A stretch of 64,000 nucleotides of DNA, taken from contig NZ_NPFA01000006.1 of NCBI RefSeq assembly GCF_002265875.1, positions 124,150-188,149 on the forward strand, in the 5' to 3' direction. The notes under the pieces are model-generated. The model was not told the origin of the DNA. It saw nothing but the letters and a program-made list of their open reading frames with translations, and did not search any database. This DNA comes from Marinococcus halophilus (GTDB lineage Bacteria > Bacillota > Bacilli > Bacillales > Marinococcaceae). Below, one piece after another: positions 1-8,624 of the stretch. The number at the start of each line of letters is the position of its first letter. The stretch's first letter is position 1. Made by a program: the position numbers and the translations under genes.

Positions 1-971
1 AAACGAAGATTCGCAAACGCCCCGTTAATAAATGTCCACTGCGGAGGCATGTGACCAATATCAGCGTCGTACCACACTGGGAGACGTCCGCCGAATAATT
101 CCCGCAGGCTGTCTTCCATGGTAAAGTCTTCTGTATCGCTATATCCTTCAGGGCGTCCGATAATTAAGCCTGCCGCATTGTCCAGCCAGCCCGCCTGCTG
201 CAGCTGCCACAGAGAGCGATGGATTTCAGCTGCATCCATGCCTGTGGATTCCAGGTACCAAATGAGCTTCTCTGAGCGCCACTGCTGCACCCGGTCCAGA
301 GGAGTACCGACAAGACGTGTCAGCGTATTCAGACATCCTCCGAGCAGGCGCCCGCTCAACTCATCTGTATTCGCTCCCTCTAGGTGTTTCCAGGACGTTC
401 GTGTATCCAGGGCAAAACCCGACCCTGGCTGTTCAAACGCCTTATCCCAGGATGATTGATAATAGGGGCTTGAATGCTGATAAATGGCTTCTTCCAGGGG
501 AGCTTTTAAAGCCTGTTCCCATTTCTTTGTGGTATCATCCCAAATAGGTGCGGCCAGGTCAAACAGGTTTGTGCCATGGGCGGAAGCTGTTCCGGTCATC
601 ATCGTATAGGCAAAGGCAAGCGTACTCGTATCAGAATAACCAATGATCCAGGTAGGCGGCAGCTCACGCAGCCACTCCCATTCGAGCAGCGGCAGAATGT
701 CTACGATTCGTTCCCCGCCCCACGGCGGCATCACTACCCGAATCTCCGGGTCTGCAAGGGCCATCATCAGCTCCTCGGCCCTTTGAAAACGATCGGCGCT
801 TGCTGCTTTGTGCTGCATCCATGCTGTTTCCCCCACCCGAACGTGAAACCCTCTCGTTTTAATTCTTTCAACGGCCTGTTGAAGCACCCCATGTAAAGAT
901 GCAGGCACTCCGCTCGATGGCGCTGTTACGTAAATTGTATCTCCTTTTTTCAGAGCTTCAGGGTACTTCAT
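1..971 (-). CDS. S66 family peptidase (LD-carboxypeptidase / MccF-like), 3' end outside window
   Basis: Translating the minus strand from the ATG at 971 gives about 323 residues without a stop; the C-terminus lies beyond the window. Residues 1-20 hold the family start (KKGDTIYVTAPSSG). A nucleophile-elbow motif GYSDTS puts the likely catalytic Ser at about 113, and later LESTG (Glu) and DIGHMPP (His) complete the Ser-Glu-His triad of S66 enzymes. Family members cut LD-peptide bonds in murein peptides or detoxify microcin C-like peptide-nucleotides (MccF branch). Which of the two applies cannot be told here. It is divergent from the DMT transporter at 1101, with a 129-base spacer that must hold both promoters. 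Confidence 0.85.
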   Translation of the reverse strand, partial: MKYPEALKKGDTIYVTAPSSGVPASLHGVLQQAVERIKTRGFHVRVGETAWMQHKAASADRFQRAEELMMALADPEIRVVMPPWGGERIVDILPLLEWEWLRELPPTWIIGYSDTSTLAFAYTMMTGTASAHGTNLFDLAAPIWDDTTKKWEQALKAPLEEAIYQHSSPYYQSSWDKAFEQPGSGFALDTRTSWKHLEGANTDELSGRLLGGCLNTLTRLVGTPLDRVQQWRSEKLIWYLESTGMDAAEIHRSLWQLQQAGWLDNAAGLIIGRPEGYSDTEDFTMEDSLRELFGGRLPVWYDADIGHMPPQWTFINGAFANLR

Positions 972-1100
972 GCTCCACCTGCTTTCCTTACTGAATTTTT
1001 CAGAACCACTGCGGACCGTCGTCTTATTCAACAGAATATTGGGAAAAATTTTTAGCTGTGATACAATAATCAGATATTGTATCGAAGGGGGTCCACTTAA

Positions 1101-2045
1101 ATGAAAGCTATTTTACTGGGTCTTACAGCTGCCCTCTTCTTTTCCGTAACATTTGTTTTAAACCGCTCAATGGAACTTTCCGGCGGCCACTGGGCCTGGA
1201 GTGCGTCGCTTCGTTATTTTTTTATGCTCCCCATGCTCATAGTGATCGTGGCAGCCCAAAACCGGCTGCGTCCTGTTTTCCATCACCTTCGCAGCCGTCC
1301 GGCAGAATGGCTTCTTTGGAGTACTGTCGGCTTCGGGCTGTTCTATGCACCGCTTGCCTTTTCCACCGTTTACGGTCCCGGCTGGCTTGTTGCTGCCACT
1401 TTCCAGATTACTATCATTGCCGGATCGCTGCTTGTGCCTTTCTTACATAAAACCCCGGGACTTAAGCAGCGTATTCCACTGCAGAGCGTCCTGATCTCTT
1501 TAGTGATTTTGACAGGAGTGTTTATTATGCAGGCTGAACATGCTTCGGCCGTTCCGCTTTTAAACGTGTGGCTCTGCGTGCTGCCACTGCTTCTGGCTGC
1601 CTTTGCCTATCCGCTTGGCAACCGGAAAATGATGCACATAGCTGGAAACGGGCTCACTACTTTCCAGCGGGTGCTTGGCATGACGATTGCGAGCATGCCC
1701 TTTTGGGTTATTTTAGCATTGTATGGGGCTTCCGTACACGGACTTCCCGGCAGATCCCAGATTTCGCAGTCTTTTATCGTAGCTGTTTCTTCCGGCATTA
1801 TCGCTACAGTGCTGTTTTTTTACGCCACCGAGCTGGTTAAAAACGATACTGCCAAATTAGCCGGCGTCGAAGCCACACAGTCAGGTGAAGTGCTTTTTGC
1901 CCTTATCGGTGAAATGCTTCTGCTTCATACCGCAGCACCTTCAGTGTTGACCTTCTCTGGTATGGCGCTCGTGCTCGCAGGCATGATTCTTCACAGCCTC
2001 CGTGCTGCTTTAGCCGCAAGAAAAATAAAAACCGCAGATATTTAA
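1101..2045 (+). CDS. DMT-superfamily multidrug resistance efflux transporter (EamA/EmrE-like)
   Basis: The 314-residue product is almost entirely hydrophobic, with about ten membrane helices in two five-helix halves, as expected of EamA-type drug/metabolite transporters. The N-terminus (MKAILLGLTAALFFSVTFVLNR) and the helix-rich repeat place it near the 'multidrug resistance efflux transporter' branch that is common in Bacillaceae. The start is supported by GAAGGGGGT about 8 bases upstream. The substrate is unknown. A hairpin directly after the stop ends the transcript, so this is probably a single-gene unit. Confidence 0.8.
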   Translation: MKAILLGLTAALFFSVTFVLNRSMELSGGHWAWSASLRYFFMLPMLIVIVAAQNRLRPVFHHLRSRPAEWLLWSTVGFGLFYAPLAFSTVYGPGWLVAATFQITIIAGSLLVPFLHKTPGLKQRIPLQSVLISLVILTGVFIMQAEHASAVPLLNVWLCVLPLLLAAFAYPLGNRKMMHIAGNGLTTFQRVLGMTIASMPFWVILALYGASVHGLPGRSQISQSFIVAVSSGIIATVLFFYATELVKNDTAKLAGVEATQSGEVLFALIGEMLLLHTAAPSVLTFSGMALVLAGMILHSLRAALAARKIKTADI

Positions 2046-2081
2046 GAAGCTTCGCCTGTTTCCAGGTGAAGCTTCCTTATT
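2046..2081 (+). terminator. Hairpin between convergent DMT transporter and mqnD
   Basis: A stem GAAGCTTCGCCTG / CAGGTGAAGCTTC with a four-base loop starts right after the transporter stop and is followed by a short T-rich run. It sits between converging genes and probably serves both strands. The T-tract is weak. Confidence 0.6.
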
Positions 2082-2914
2082 TAATACAGCCTGATTTTTT
2101 TAAGATCAAAGGAAGGGATTAATTCTTCTTCCATCGCCCGCCCGAGCAGCGTCTCTACAGCGGCGTACCCGTCTTCACCAAGATTGCGCGTGAATTCATT
2201 GACATAAAGCTCGATATGGGACTGGGCCACCTCCGGTGACATTTCCTGGGCATTTTCCATGACAAAATCACTTGATGCCTCCGGATGCTCCCATGCATAT
2301 TCCACGGAGCGACGGGCATTATCTGCAAGTGCCTGCGTCTCTAAATGACGGCGGGCAATAATGGCTCCAAGCGGAATCGGAAAGCCCGTGTCTTTTTCCC
2401 ACCAACTGCCCATGTCTTCTACGAGCGACAGGCCGTAATTATGATACGTAAATCTAGCTTCATGAATGACAAGGCCCGCGTCTATTTCGCCGTCTCTGAC
2501 CGCCGGCATAATATCCTCGAAGGGCATCACTTTAATTTCTCCGACTCCTTCAGGGATCACTTTGGATGCCCATAAACGAAAAAGCAGATAAGCCGTGGAC
2601 CGTTCACTCGGCACCGCTACCGTTTTACCAATCAAATGTTCCGGCGTTTTTTCCCCTTTAGTTAACACTAGAGGCCCGCAGCCGTATCCAAGAGCTCCGC
2701 CGCTTGGAAGAAGAGCATAATCTTCAAGCACCCACGGAAGAGCCGCGTAAGAAATTTTCATCACTTCCGGCCCTTCTTTGTTCGCTGCCCAGTGGTTGGT
2801 AATATCAATATCTGCAAATGTAACCCCCGGAGCGGGAGTATCTTTTAACAATCCATGCGTCCAGGCATGAAAGACGAATGTGTCGTTGGGACACGGAGAA
2901 AAAGCTATTTTCAT
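2081..2914 (-). CDS. mqnD: 1,4-dihydroxy-6-naphthoate synthase MqnD (futalosine pathway)
   Basis: The 277-residue product opens with KIAFSPCPNDTFVFHAW, the hallmark of MqnD, a periplasmic-binding-protein-like fold that converts cyclic dehypoxanthinyl futalosine to 1,4-dihydroxy-6-naphthoate during menaquinone synthesis. No signal peptide is present, which fits a cytosolic enzyme. A conserved IHEARFTYHNYGL stretch lies near residues 165-180. The start ATG overlaps the stop of mqnB (ATGA), so the two are translationally coupled. The pathway replaces classical men genes; the other mqn genes are not in this window. Confidence 0.93.
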   Translation of the reverse strand: MKIAFSPCPNDTFVFHAWTHGLLKDTPAPGVTFADIDITNHWAANKEGPEVMKISYAALPWVLEDYALLPSGGALGYGCGPLVLTKGEKTPEHLIGKTVAVPSERSTAYLLFRLWASKVIPEGVGEIKVMPFEDIMPAVRDGEIDAGLVIHEARFTYHNYGLSLVEDMGSWWEKDTGFPIPLGAIIARRHLETQALADNARRSVEYAWEHPEASSDFVMENAQEMSPEVAQSHIELYVNEFTRNLGEDGYAAVETLLGRAMEEELIPSFDLKKIRLY

Positions 2915-3567
2915 GATGATATAACCTCCTGCAATATAAGTACAGCCGACCGCAGGGACCGCAGGGCTCCCGGGATGTCCCAGGCGTCCCTGTCCCTCGG
3001 CCCGACTTCATTTGAGATAGCGCGCAGTTCCATTACCGGAACATTGAAATAGCTGGCGGCTACAGCCACACCATAGCCCTCCATTGCTTCTGCCGCTGCG
3101 TCTTCATACAAAAAAGCCCGTTGGTTGACCGTCGCCTGGGTGCCAGTGACAGTAGACACCGAAAGCACGGGGGCTTCCACAGCCGAAACTCTCTGTTCCA
3201 CAAGCTTCTGGAGTAACTCGGGCGTATACGTTTTTTCTGTCGTAAAGTGTGTCGGTCCCAGGCCGAGCTTTTCAAGCGGCGCAAAGCCTTCTTCCGTTTC
3301 TGCACCCATGTCTGCTGCAATAATTTCGCTGGCCGCCACAATATCACCCAGCCAGGCTTTATCCGGAAATGCACCTGCAATGCCGGCGCTTATAACTAAA
3401 TCATAGTCGCGTTCCGCAAGCAAAAGCGCTGTCTGGGCACTCATCGGCGCTGCCCCCACGCCGCCTACCTGTATGTTCCAGGAATCCCGGGCTTCTGCTG
3501 CCGCCATCAGAGCCTCTTTTTCCGCCTCTACAGAAACCATTATCAGTACAGATGGTTCTTTTCCCAT
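2911..3567 (-). CDS. mqnB: Futalosine hydrolase MqnB
   Basis: The 218-residue product is a nucleoside-phosphorylase-fold hydrolase. It has VSVEAEKEAL at the N-terminus, GGVGAAPMSAQTAL around residues 35-48 and a DLVISAGIAGAF segment at about 55-66, all typical of MTA/SAH nucleosidase relatives. Its fusion-free coupling to mqnD identifies it as MqnB, which releases hypoxanthine from futalosine to give dehypoxanthine futalosine. GGAGGG lies six bases before the ATG. It is the first gene of a two-gene operon. Confidence 0.92.
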   Translation of the reverse strand: MGKEPSVLIMVSVEAEKEALMAAAEARDSWNIQVGGVGAAPMSAQTALLLAERDYDLVISAGIAGAFPDKAWLGDIVAASEIIAADMGAETEEGFAPLEKLGLGPTHFTTEKTYTPELLQKLVEQRVSAVEAPVLSVSTVTGTQATVNQRAFLYEDAAAEAMEGYGVAVAASYFNVPVMELRAISNEVGPRDRDAWDIPGALRSLRSAVLILQEVISS

Positions 3568-3610
3568 ACTTTTCCCTCCAAGCCGTAGTCAAGCCGTTAC
3601 TGCTCTTCAT

Positions 3611-3648
3611 AAAAAAGACAAGAGCACAGCCGGCCCCTGTCTTTTTAT
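3611..3648 (-). terminator. Terminator downstream of GNAT gene
   Basis: Stem AAAAAGACA / TGTCTTTTT with a GC-rich loop, followed on the minus strand by a T-run. It lies between the acetyltransferase (upstream on minus) and mqnB. Confidence 0.6.
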
Positions 3649-3704
3649 TATGAACCTTCCCCTGTAAAATTTCCAGAAATGAGTGTAACAGCTGTCCCCA
3701 GCGA

Positions 3705-4262
3705 TCAGCGCAGCTTCTCCCATTCATCTTCGAGCATACTCATCTCCACCAGGGACCAATACGTGTTACCTACGAGACGGAGGTCTCTTTTCAACCCCTC
3801 CCGTTGAAAGCCCGCCCGCTCATAGCAGCGCAAAGCGGAAACATTAAAGTCAAAAACTCCCAGCGCCACCCGGTGCAGCTGTAATTCATCAAAAGCGGTG
3901 CGGCATACCTCCCTGACCATCCACTGTCCGAGCCCCGTACCGCGCATCTTCTCATCTCCGACGAGCACCTTGCCTATCCGGCCGGAACGATCATGATAAT
4001 TAATAACTCCAAGTGATATATGGCCGACCGGCTCGCCCGTCGCCTGGTGCAGCGCAGTATAAATGAGCCGTTCAGGCTTATCCCCCTCCTGCTGTTTTCG
4101 GTACTCATCGAGCTGTTCTGCAGTCAGTGGGTATGTAAAAGCTTCTCCGCTCCACTGTTTTAAAAAATCAGCCGTTGGCACCCATTCGATTAACTTCTCA
4201 TAATGTGCCTGTTCAAAGGGAACCAACTCCACCTCAGCCATTGCATTATTCAATTCAAACAC
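3705..4262 (-). CDS. GNAT family N-acetyltransferase (RimJ/RimL type)
   Basis: A 185-residue acetyltransferase. The central region has the acetyl-CoA binding loop (GKVLVGDEKMRGTGLGQWMV, about residues 95-115; variant Q/RxxGxG/A), followed by HRVALGVFDFNVSALRCYERAGF, the characteristic C-terminal GNAT strand-helix. Members acetylate protein N-termini, antibiotics or small amines; the acceptor cannot be predicted. The start shown is a GTG with GGGG only three bases upstream; an ATG at residue 8 is an alternative but has no Shine-Dalgarno. It looks monocistronic. Confidence 0.85.
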   Translation of the reverse strand: MFELNNAMAEVELVPFEQAHYEKLIEWVPTADFLKQWSGEAFTYPLTAEQLDEYRKQQEGDKPERLIYTALHQATGEPVGHISLGVINYHDRSGRIGKVLVGDEKMRGTGLGQWMVREVCRTAFDELQLHRVALGVFDFNVSALRCYERAGFQREGLKRDLRLVGNTYWSLVEMSMLEDEWEKLR

Positions 4263-4360
4263 CTGCCCCGTGGTAATGTTATCTGTCTATCATATGCGAT
4301 ACAGATAACAGCCCGCAACCATGTACAGACAAAAACCAGCGCACATAGCGCCGGTTTCAT

Positions 4361-5203
4361 TTAAAAAGCTTCTTCTTTGTTTAAGGAGGCGAATACGTCT
4401 ATCCCCCTTGCCTCGAGACACTCAATTGCTTTTCGTACAGGCAGTTTTTCGAGTCCGAATTCATGCTGCACCACTTCCTCGATCTCTTTAATCGACTGCA
4501 GCTCTCTTTTTTCTGTAGTTCCATCGGGGTGATAAATGCGCACCCGATTATTTTTCAGCGTAATATTTCGCGTCGGCTGCCATATCTGCAGCCTCAACAG
4601 TGACATAAACATAGCGCCTTGCTGGTGGGAACGGGCAACCATTTCATCAAGATAGCTTTGGCTTCTTGGCTGCCCGGCGTCGAATACCCACTGGTCTTTT
4701 GTCAGCGTTCCTTTGATATACCGTTTAAATTCATACAGATTGTTTTCCTTATCCATCGGGCTGATCACAATTTTTTCGTCATGATATATATAAATATTCC
4801 GGTCGGATCTTTCCAGGCGCACCGGCGAAAAAATCGGTGCTGAAACGGCACAGTCCACGAGAATATGCTCGCTCTGCAGCCGGACAACAGTCGCGATATG
4901 CTCTGGCCCCATATTAATGTTATAAGCATCAAAGCCTAAATCCTGAAGTATAGCCGCCACCTTTTGATTAACGGTAAAGCACGTTCCGCCAAACTTGTAT
5001 TTTTCAAAGTTATCGACGAAGCTCTGTGTGTCCGGGGTATAATTTTCCCAGGCATTTTCCTGGTAGTATATTAATTTGCTCACATTTTCAAACGGCAGAG
5101 TAAATAAATGAGCGTTCATGATTTTTGCCAGATAAGAAAAAGAAGGCTCCTCCACCGTCAAACGCAGGGCATTCAAATACCGCTTCGTGCTGTTTTTAAC
5201 CAT
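4361..5203 (-). CDS. Arylamine N-acetyltransferase family protein
   Basis: The product (280 residues from the chosen ATG) has the NAT catalytic triad in order: Cys75 in FGGTCFTVN, His102 in GPEHIATVV and Asp117 in LVDCAV. The protein therefore probably moves an acetyl group from acetyl-CoA to arylamines or hydrazines via a Cys thioester. The motifs diverge from classical NATs (GGTCF instead of GGYCFE, and no VGFG after the Asp), so it belongs to a divergent branch. The start at 5203 is preferred over 5218 because GGGAG lies eight bases before it. Some 230 AT-rich bases upstream hold its promoter. Confidence 0.82.
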   Translation of the reverse strand: MVKNSTKRYLNALRLTVEEPSFSYLAKIMNAHLFTLPFENVSKLIYYQENAWENYTPDTQSFVDNFEKYKFGGTCFTVNQKVAAILQDLGFDAYNINMGPEHIATVVRLQSEHILVDCAVSAPIFSPVRLERSDRNIYIYHDEKIVISPMDKENNLYEFKRYIKGTLTKDQWVFDAGQPRSQSYLDEMVARSHQQGAMFMSLLRLQIWQPTRNITLKNNRVRIYHPDGTTEKRELQSIKEIEEVVQHEFGLEKLPVRKAIECLEARGIDVFASLNKEEAF

Positions 5204-5434
5204 GTTCACCACTCCCATTTATCTGTATTATCTAAATATAATTTCTCTTGTCCGCCTATTTAGATGTTTATCATATCATTGTTTTCTGAAAATTTCGAGT
5301 AATTCAGCGACTCAAAAAGAAAAACTTTGTTAGGTTTTCTCTCATTTTCTTCTCTTAGCTATATTATCCCTACGCTTTTTTCCGTTGAACCCTGTTTTAA
5401 AGAAAGAATATGTAAGATTAAATTACATTAGCGT

Positions 5435-5461
5435 AAAAAGAAGCCGTTCGCCGGCTTCTTT
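5435..5461 (-). terminator. Terminator overlapping MFS stop codon
   Basis: Stem AAGAAGCCG / CGGCTTCTT with a short loop, followed by TTTTT on the minus strand. The stem begins at the stop codon of the MFS gene. Confidence 0.75.
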
Positions 5462-6638
5462 ACTGGTCAGGCACTCGGATCCCCAAAGCGGTGACAAAGC
5501 TGAGGGCATAAATTAAAGCCAGCACCCCAAAGGCCCATTCAACAGATACGGTTTGACTGACCGCGGTGCTAAGCACCGGGCCGATACTAGCACCGATAAA
5601 TAAAATAAATGTATACAGCGAAGTCGCCACGCCTCTCACTTCAGCACCAACCTGATTGATTAGCGCAATAATAGCAGGCACAATTAACCCAGCACCGACC
5701 GTAAACAGCACGCTCCACGTAACCAGCAGCCACAAGCTGCCAGACACGACCATCAAGAGAAGCGACAGCGCTCCCACGCCAAGGCCGGCACGGAGAATAA
5801 ACGGACTGCCCACCCGCCTGCTCCATCTGCCGGTAAAAAAAGCAACACTAATGCCGATCAATCCAGCTGCGCGAACATATAGAATATCGCCCTGACTTAA
5901 CTCAAACGTTCCCTGCAGGTACTGGCCGAGCGAAGAATACATTCCGACAAAAACCATAAGCACAGAGAGCGTGACTAAAAAGCAGAGCATCAGGCTTTTA
6001 TTTTTGACTGCTCTCTGCAGCTGGGAGAGGAAAGATGGTTTTCCGCCCGTTTTTCCTTTGGATGGGTCTACCGGAAGCAGTCGCCACATCAGCACGAAGG
6101 TGAGCACATAGACGAGGCCAAGCAGCAAAAAGACCCAGTGCCAGTTGGCAGCCTGAACGGCAGCACTGCTCCACGTCTGGCCGAAAATCCCTGCAATTAA
6201 AAAGCCAGCACTGATAAAACCAATAACGGAGCCTCTTTTAGCCGGGGCAAACATATCTCCAATATATGCAAGCGCCACCGGCGAAAAGGAAGCAGCCGCG
6301 AGTCCCTGGAAGGCCCGGCCGATGAGCAGAGCAGAAAAGGTCGGCACCATACCGAGGAGAAGCGTTACGACGGCAAGTACGAGCAGGCCCGCCACAATGG
6401 TCCGTTTCCTTCCCACTCTTTCTGACAGTGGACCGTACACCAGGCAGCCAGCCGCAAAAAAGATTGAAAAAATACTACCCGCCCAGGCGGCTTCTCCAGC
6501 AGAAACTTGAAAGGCATCTGAAAATGTAGGTATCAGCGGAATAGTCATATACAAACTCGACATCACAATCAGCCCAGCCCAGAATAACAGCCCCGTCGTC
6601 AGTCGTTCTTTGCTAAATTCACTTGTTTCATACTGCAT
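5460..6638 (-). CDS. MFS transporter (drug/arabinose-efflux type)
   Basis: A 12-helix major facilitator. The motif-A region GPLSERVGRKRTIV follows helix 2, at about residues 70-83 from the chosen start, and a second half begins after a central basic loop (LQRAVKNKSLMLCFL). Its length (392 residues) and lack of a binding domain fit proton-coupled efflux carriers of the YceJ/YdhP kind; substrate unknown. The start at 6638 has GAAGGA seven bases upstream, while the longer frame back to 6725 has no ribosome binding site. It is divergent from the disulfide reductase at 6740, leaving about 100 bases for both promoters. Confidence 0.88.
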   Translation of the reverse strand: MQYETSEFSKERLTTGLLFWAGLIVMSSLYMTIPLIPTFSDAFQVSAGEAAWAGSIFSIFFAAGCLVYGPLSERVGRKRTIVAGLLVLAVVTLLLGMVPTFSALLIGRAFQGLAAASFSPVALAYIGDMFAPAKRGSVIGFISAGFLIAGIFGQTWSSAAVQAANWHWVFLLLGLVYVLTFVLMWRLLPVDPSKGKTGGKPSFLSQLQRAVKNKSLMLCFLVTLSVLMVFVGMYSSLGQYLQGTFELSQGDILYVRAAGLIGISVAFFTGRWSRRVGSPFILRAGLGVGALSLLLMVVSGSLWLLVTWSVLFTVGAGLIVPAIIALINQVGAEVRGVATSLYTFILFIGASIGPVLSTAVSQTVSVEWAFGVLALIYALSFVTALGIRVPDQ

Positions 6639-6739
6639 GCGTTGTTCCTTCTTTCCAGTAATAGTTTCCGGCGTGATGCTCCGTTTTATTTCTTCCATCA
6701 AAAGGAATAGTAACGAAGAGATCAAAGGAGGTAAATACT

Positions 6740-8077
6740 ATGTATGACGTTATCGTAATCGGAAGCGGGTCGGCGGGCATGACCACTGCTGGAAGTTTAA
6801 ATGAGGCCGGGTGGAAAACAGCGATCATAGACGAACGTCCTTTCGGCGGCACCTGCGCCCTGCGCGGATGCGATCCGAAGAAAGTGTTAATCCACGCGTC
6901 AGAGGTCCTCGAGCAGGCCCAGCGCCTGAAGGGCCTCGGCCTCGAAGGTAGTTTATCCATTCACTGGGAGGATTTAATGAATTTCAAACGTACTTTTGTC
7001 CAGGAAGTACCCGAAACAATTGAACAAAGCCTAAAAGACAGTGGTATTGATACCCTGCACGGGCGCGCCCGTTTCATCGATCGTGAAACGATAGAACTGG
7101 ACGGCCGGCAGATTAAAAGTAAAAAATTTGTGCTCGCCACCGGGGCCAGTCCGGCGGAGCTTCCAGTTGAAGGAGCCGGGTACATGCTCAGCAGTGACGA
7201 TTTTCTTGAGCTTGACCATCTCCCGTCAAGCATTGTTTTCATCGGTGGCGGTTACATTTCTTTTGAGTTTGCCCATCTTGCTAAACGGGCAGGCGCCGAT
7301 GTTCATATTCTACAGCGCGGGGGACGTGCTTTAAAAGGATTTGATACTGAGCTTGTAGAAAAGCTGATCGACTACTCTGAATCTATCGGTGTTCATGTAC
7401 ATTTATACACCGAAGCAGCAGAAATAATTCCCGAAGGCCAGGGCTATAAAGTTCATGCTGAAAAGGAAGGAACTGCCGAAACGTTTTACGGCGATATTAT
7501 CGTTCACGGCAGCGGCCGGACGCCAAATGTAAAAGCCCTGGAGCTGGAAAATGCCGGAGCTGCCTATGATGAGAAACACGGAATAACCGTCAACGAGTAC
7601 CTTCAAAATACGACCAATGAAAATATTTACGCTGCAGGCGATTGTGCTGATACTTCCGGGAGCCCGTTAACCCCGTTAGCCGGATTTGAGGCAGGATATG
7701 TTTCCACTAATCTGCTCGAAAACAACAGCACCCCCATTCACTATGGCCCAATTGCTTCTGCAACATTCACTGTGCCTGGCCTGACTGCAGTTGGGATGAC
7801 CGGAGAAAAAGCTTCAGCCAATGGTTTGTCCATCGTCACCGAGGATGTCAGTTCCTGGTTTACGTACAAGCATAAAAACGAAAAAACGGCTTTTGTAAAA
7901 TTGATTATTGATAAAGAAAGAGACACCGTGGTTGGCGCGCACGCATTGAACAGCGACGCAGCCTCCTTCATCAATTACATGACACTTGTCATTCAGCATG
8001 AAATCCCGGCGAGCTCCTTATCCCAAACGATGTTTGCTTACCCTACAAATGCTTCCGATCTTCAGTATTTCGTTTAA
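6740..8077 (+). CDS. FAD-dependent pyridine nucleotide-disulfide oxidoreductase (glutathione/mercuric reductase-like)
   Basis: A 445-residue flavoprotein: N-terminal FAD motif VIGSGSAGMTTA (5-16), redox-active CX4C in GGTCALRGCDPKKV (42-55), NAD(P) motif IGGGYISFEFA (about 170-180), second FAD motif NIYAAGDCAD (about 293-302) and a dimerisation domain. It should pass electrons from NAD(P)H through FAD to a disulfide. In this family the partner subunit's active-site base is in an HPTxxE motif near the C-terminus; here the corresponding stretch reads FAYPTNASDL, so His is Tyr and Glu is Asp. The true substrate may therefore not be a simple thiol disulfide. AAAGGAGG precedes the start. The stop overlaps the convergent gene by four bases. 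Confidence 0.87.
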   Translation: MYDVIVIGSGSAGMTTAGSLNEAGWKTAIIDERPFGGTCALRGCDPKKVLIHASEVLEQAQRLKGLGLEGSLSIHWEDLMNFKRTFVQEVPETIEQSLKDSGIDTLHGRARFIDRETIELDGRQIKSKKFVLATGASPAELPVEGAGYMLSSDDFLELDHLPSSIVFIGGGYISFEFAHLAKRAGADVHILQRGGRALKGFDTELVEKLIDYSESIGVHVHLYTEAAEIIPEGQGYKVHAEKEGTAETFYGDIIVHGSGRTPNVKALELENAGAAYDEKHGITVNEYLQNTTNENIYAAGDCADTSGSPLTPLAGFEAGYVSTNLLENNSTPIHYGPIASATFTVPGLTAVGMTGEKASANGLSIVTEDVSSWFTYKHKNEKTAFVKLIIDKERDTVVGAHALNSDAASFINYMTLVIQHEIPASSLSQTMFAYPTNASDLQYFV

Positions 8078-8574
8078 CCTCTTTTAGGGAAAAATATATG
8101 CCGGGCTTCAACGTGGCCCGGGCTAAGATCAAGCAGCCCGTAGGAAAACATGGCCGCTTTTCGCTTATCTGTCGGCGACCCCGGGTTAAACATCAACGTT
8201 TTTCCGGCATAGCGCAGATAGGGAATGTGAGAATGACCGAAAATGATAATGTCTTTTTGGCCCGGGGCGAAGGCTTCCCCGGCCCTTTTTTCCGTCGTCC
8301 CCTTTTCACCATGACCGTGTACAATCCCTATACGCCATCCTTCCAAAACAATTTCCACCCTATCACTCATGAGAGCTTTGATATCCTCACCGTCAACATT
8401 TCCGTACACGCCGGCAACCGGGGCATACTGCTTTAATTCTTCCCATACTTCCGGGCTCTGCCAGTCTCCAGCGTGGATAATATAATCAGCTGCATTGAAT
8501 TCCGGGTACAGCTGCCCGGGCCACTCTTTGGCCTTTTTCGGCATATGGGTGTCTGCAATCACCAGTACCCTCAT
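8074..8574 (-). CDS. YfcE/MJ0936-type metallophosphoesterase
   Basis: A 166-residue calcineurin-like phosphoesterase with the full metal-ligand set: VIADTHMP (Asp/His, residues 5-12), HAGDWQ (35-40), GNVDG (58-62), HGHGEKG (85-91) and GHSHIPY (113-119). Such proteins are Mn-dependent phosphodiesterases acting on small phosphodiesters or cyclic nucleotides; the natural substrate is usually unknown. A strong GAGGAGG lies upstream of the start. The 3' end overlaps the convergent reductase by four bases. Confidence 0.9.
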   Translation of the reverse strand: MRVLVIADTHMPKKAKEWPGQLYPEFNAADYIIHAGDWQSPEVWEELKQYAPVAGVYGNVDGEDIKALMSDRVEIVLEGWRIGIVHGHGEKGTTEKRAGEAFAPGQKDIIIFGHSHIPYLRYAGKTLMFNPGSPTDKRKAAMFSYGLLDLSPGHVEARHIFFPKRG

Positions 8575-8588
8575 CCAATCCTCCTCAT

Positions 8589-8616
8589 AAAAAAGAGCTC
8601 CGAAGGTCTCGGAGCC
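8589..8616 (-). terminator. Terminator downstream of DUF4064-like gene
   Basis: Stem GGGCTCCGA / TCGGAGCTC followed by TTTTTT on the minus strand. Confidence 0.8.
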
Positions 8617-8624
8617 CGTTTCTG

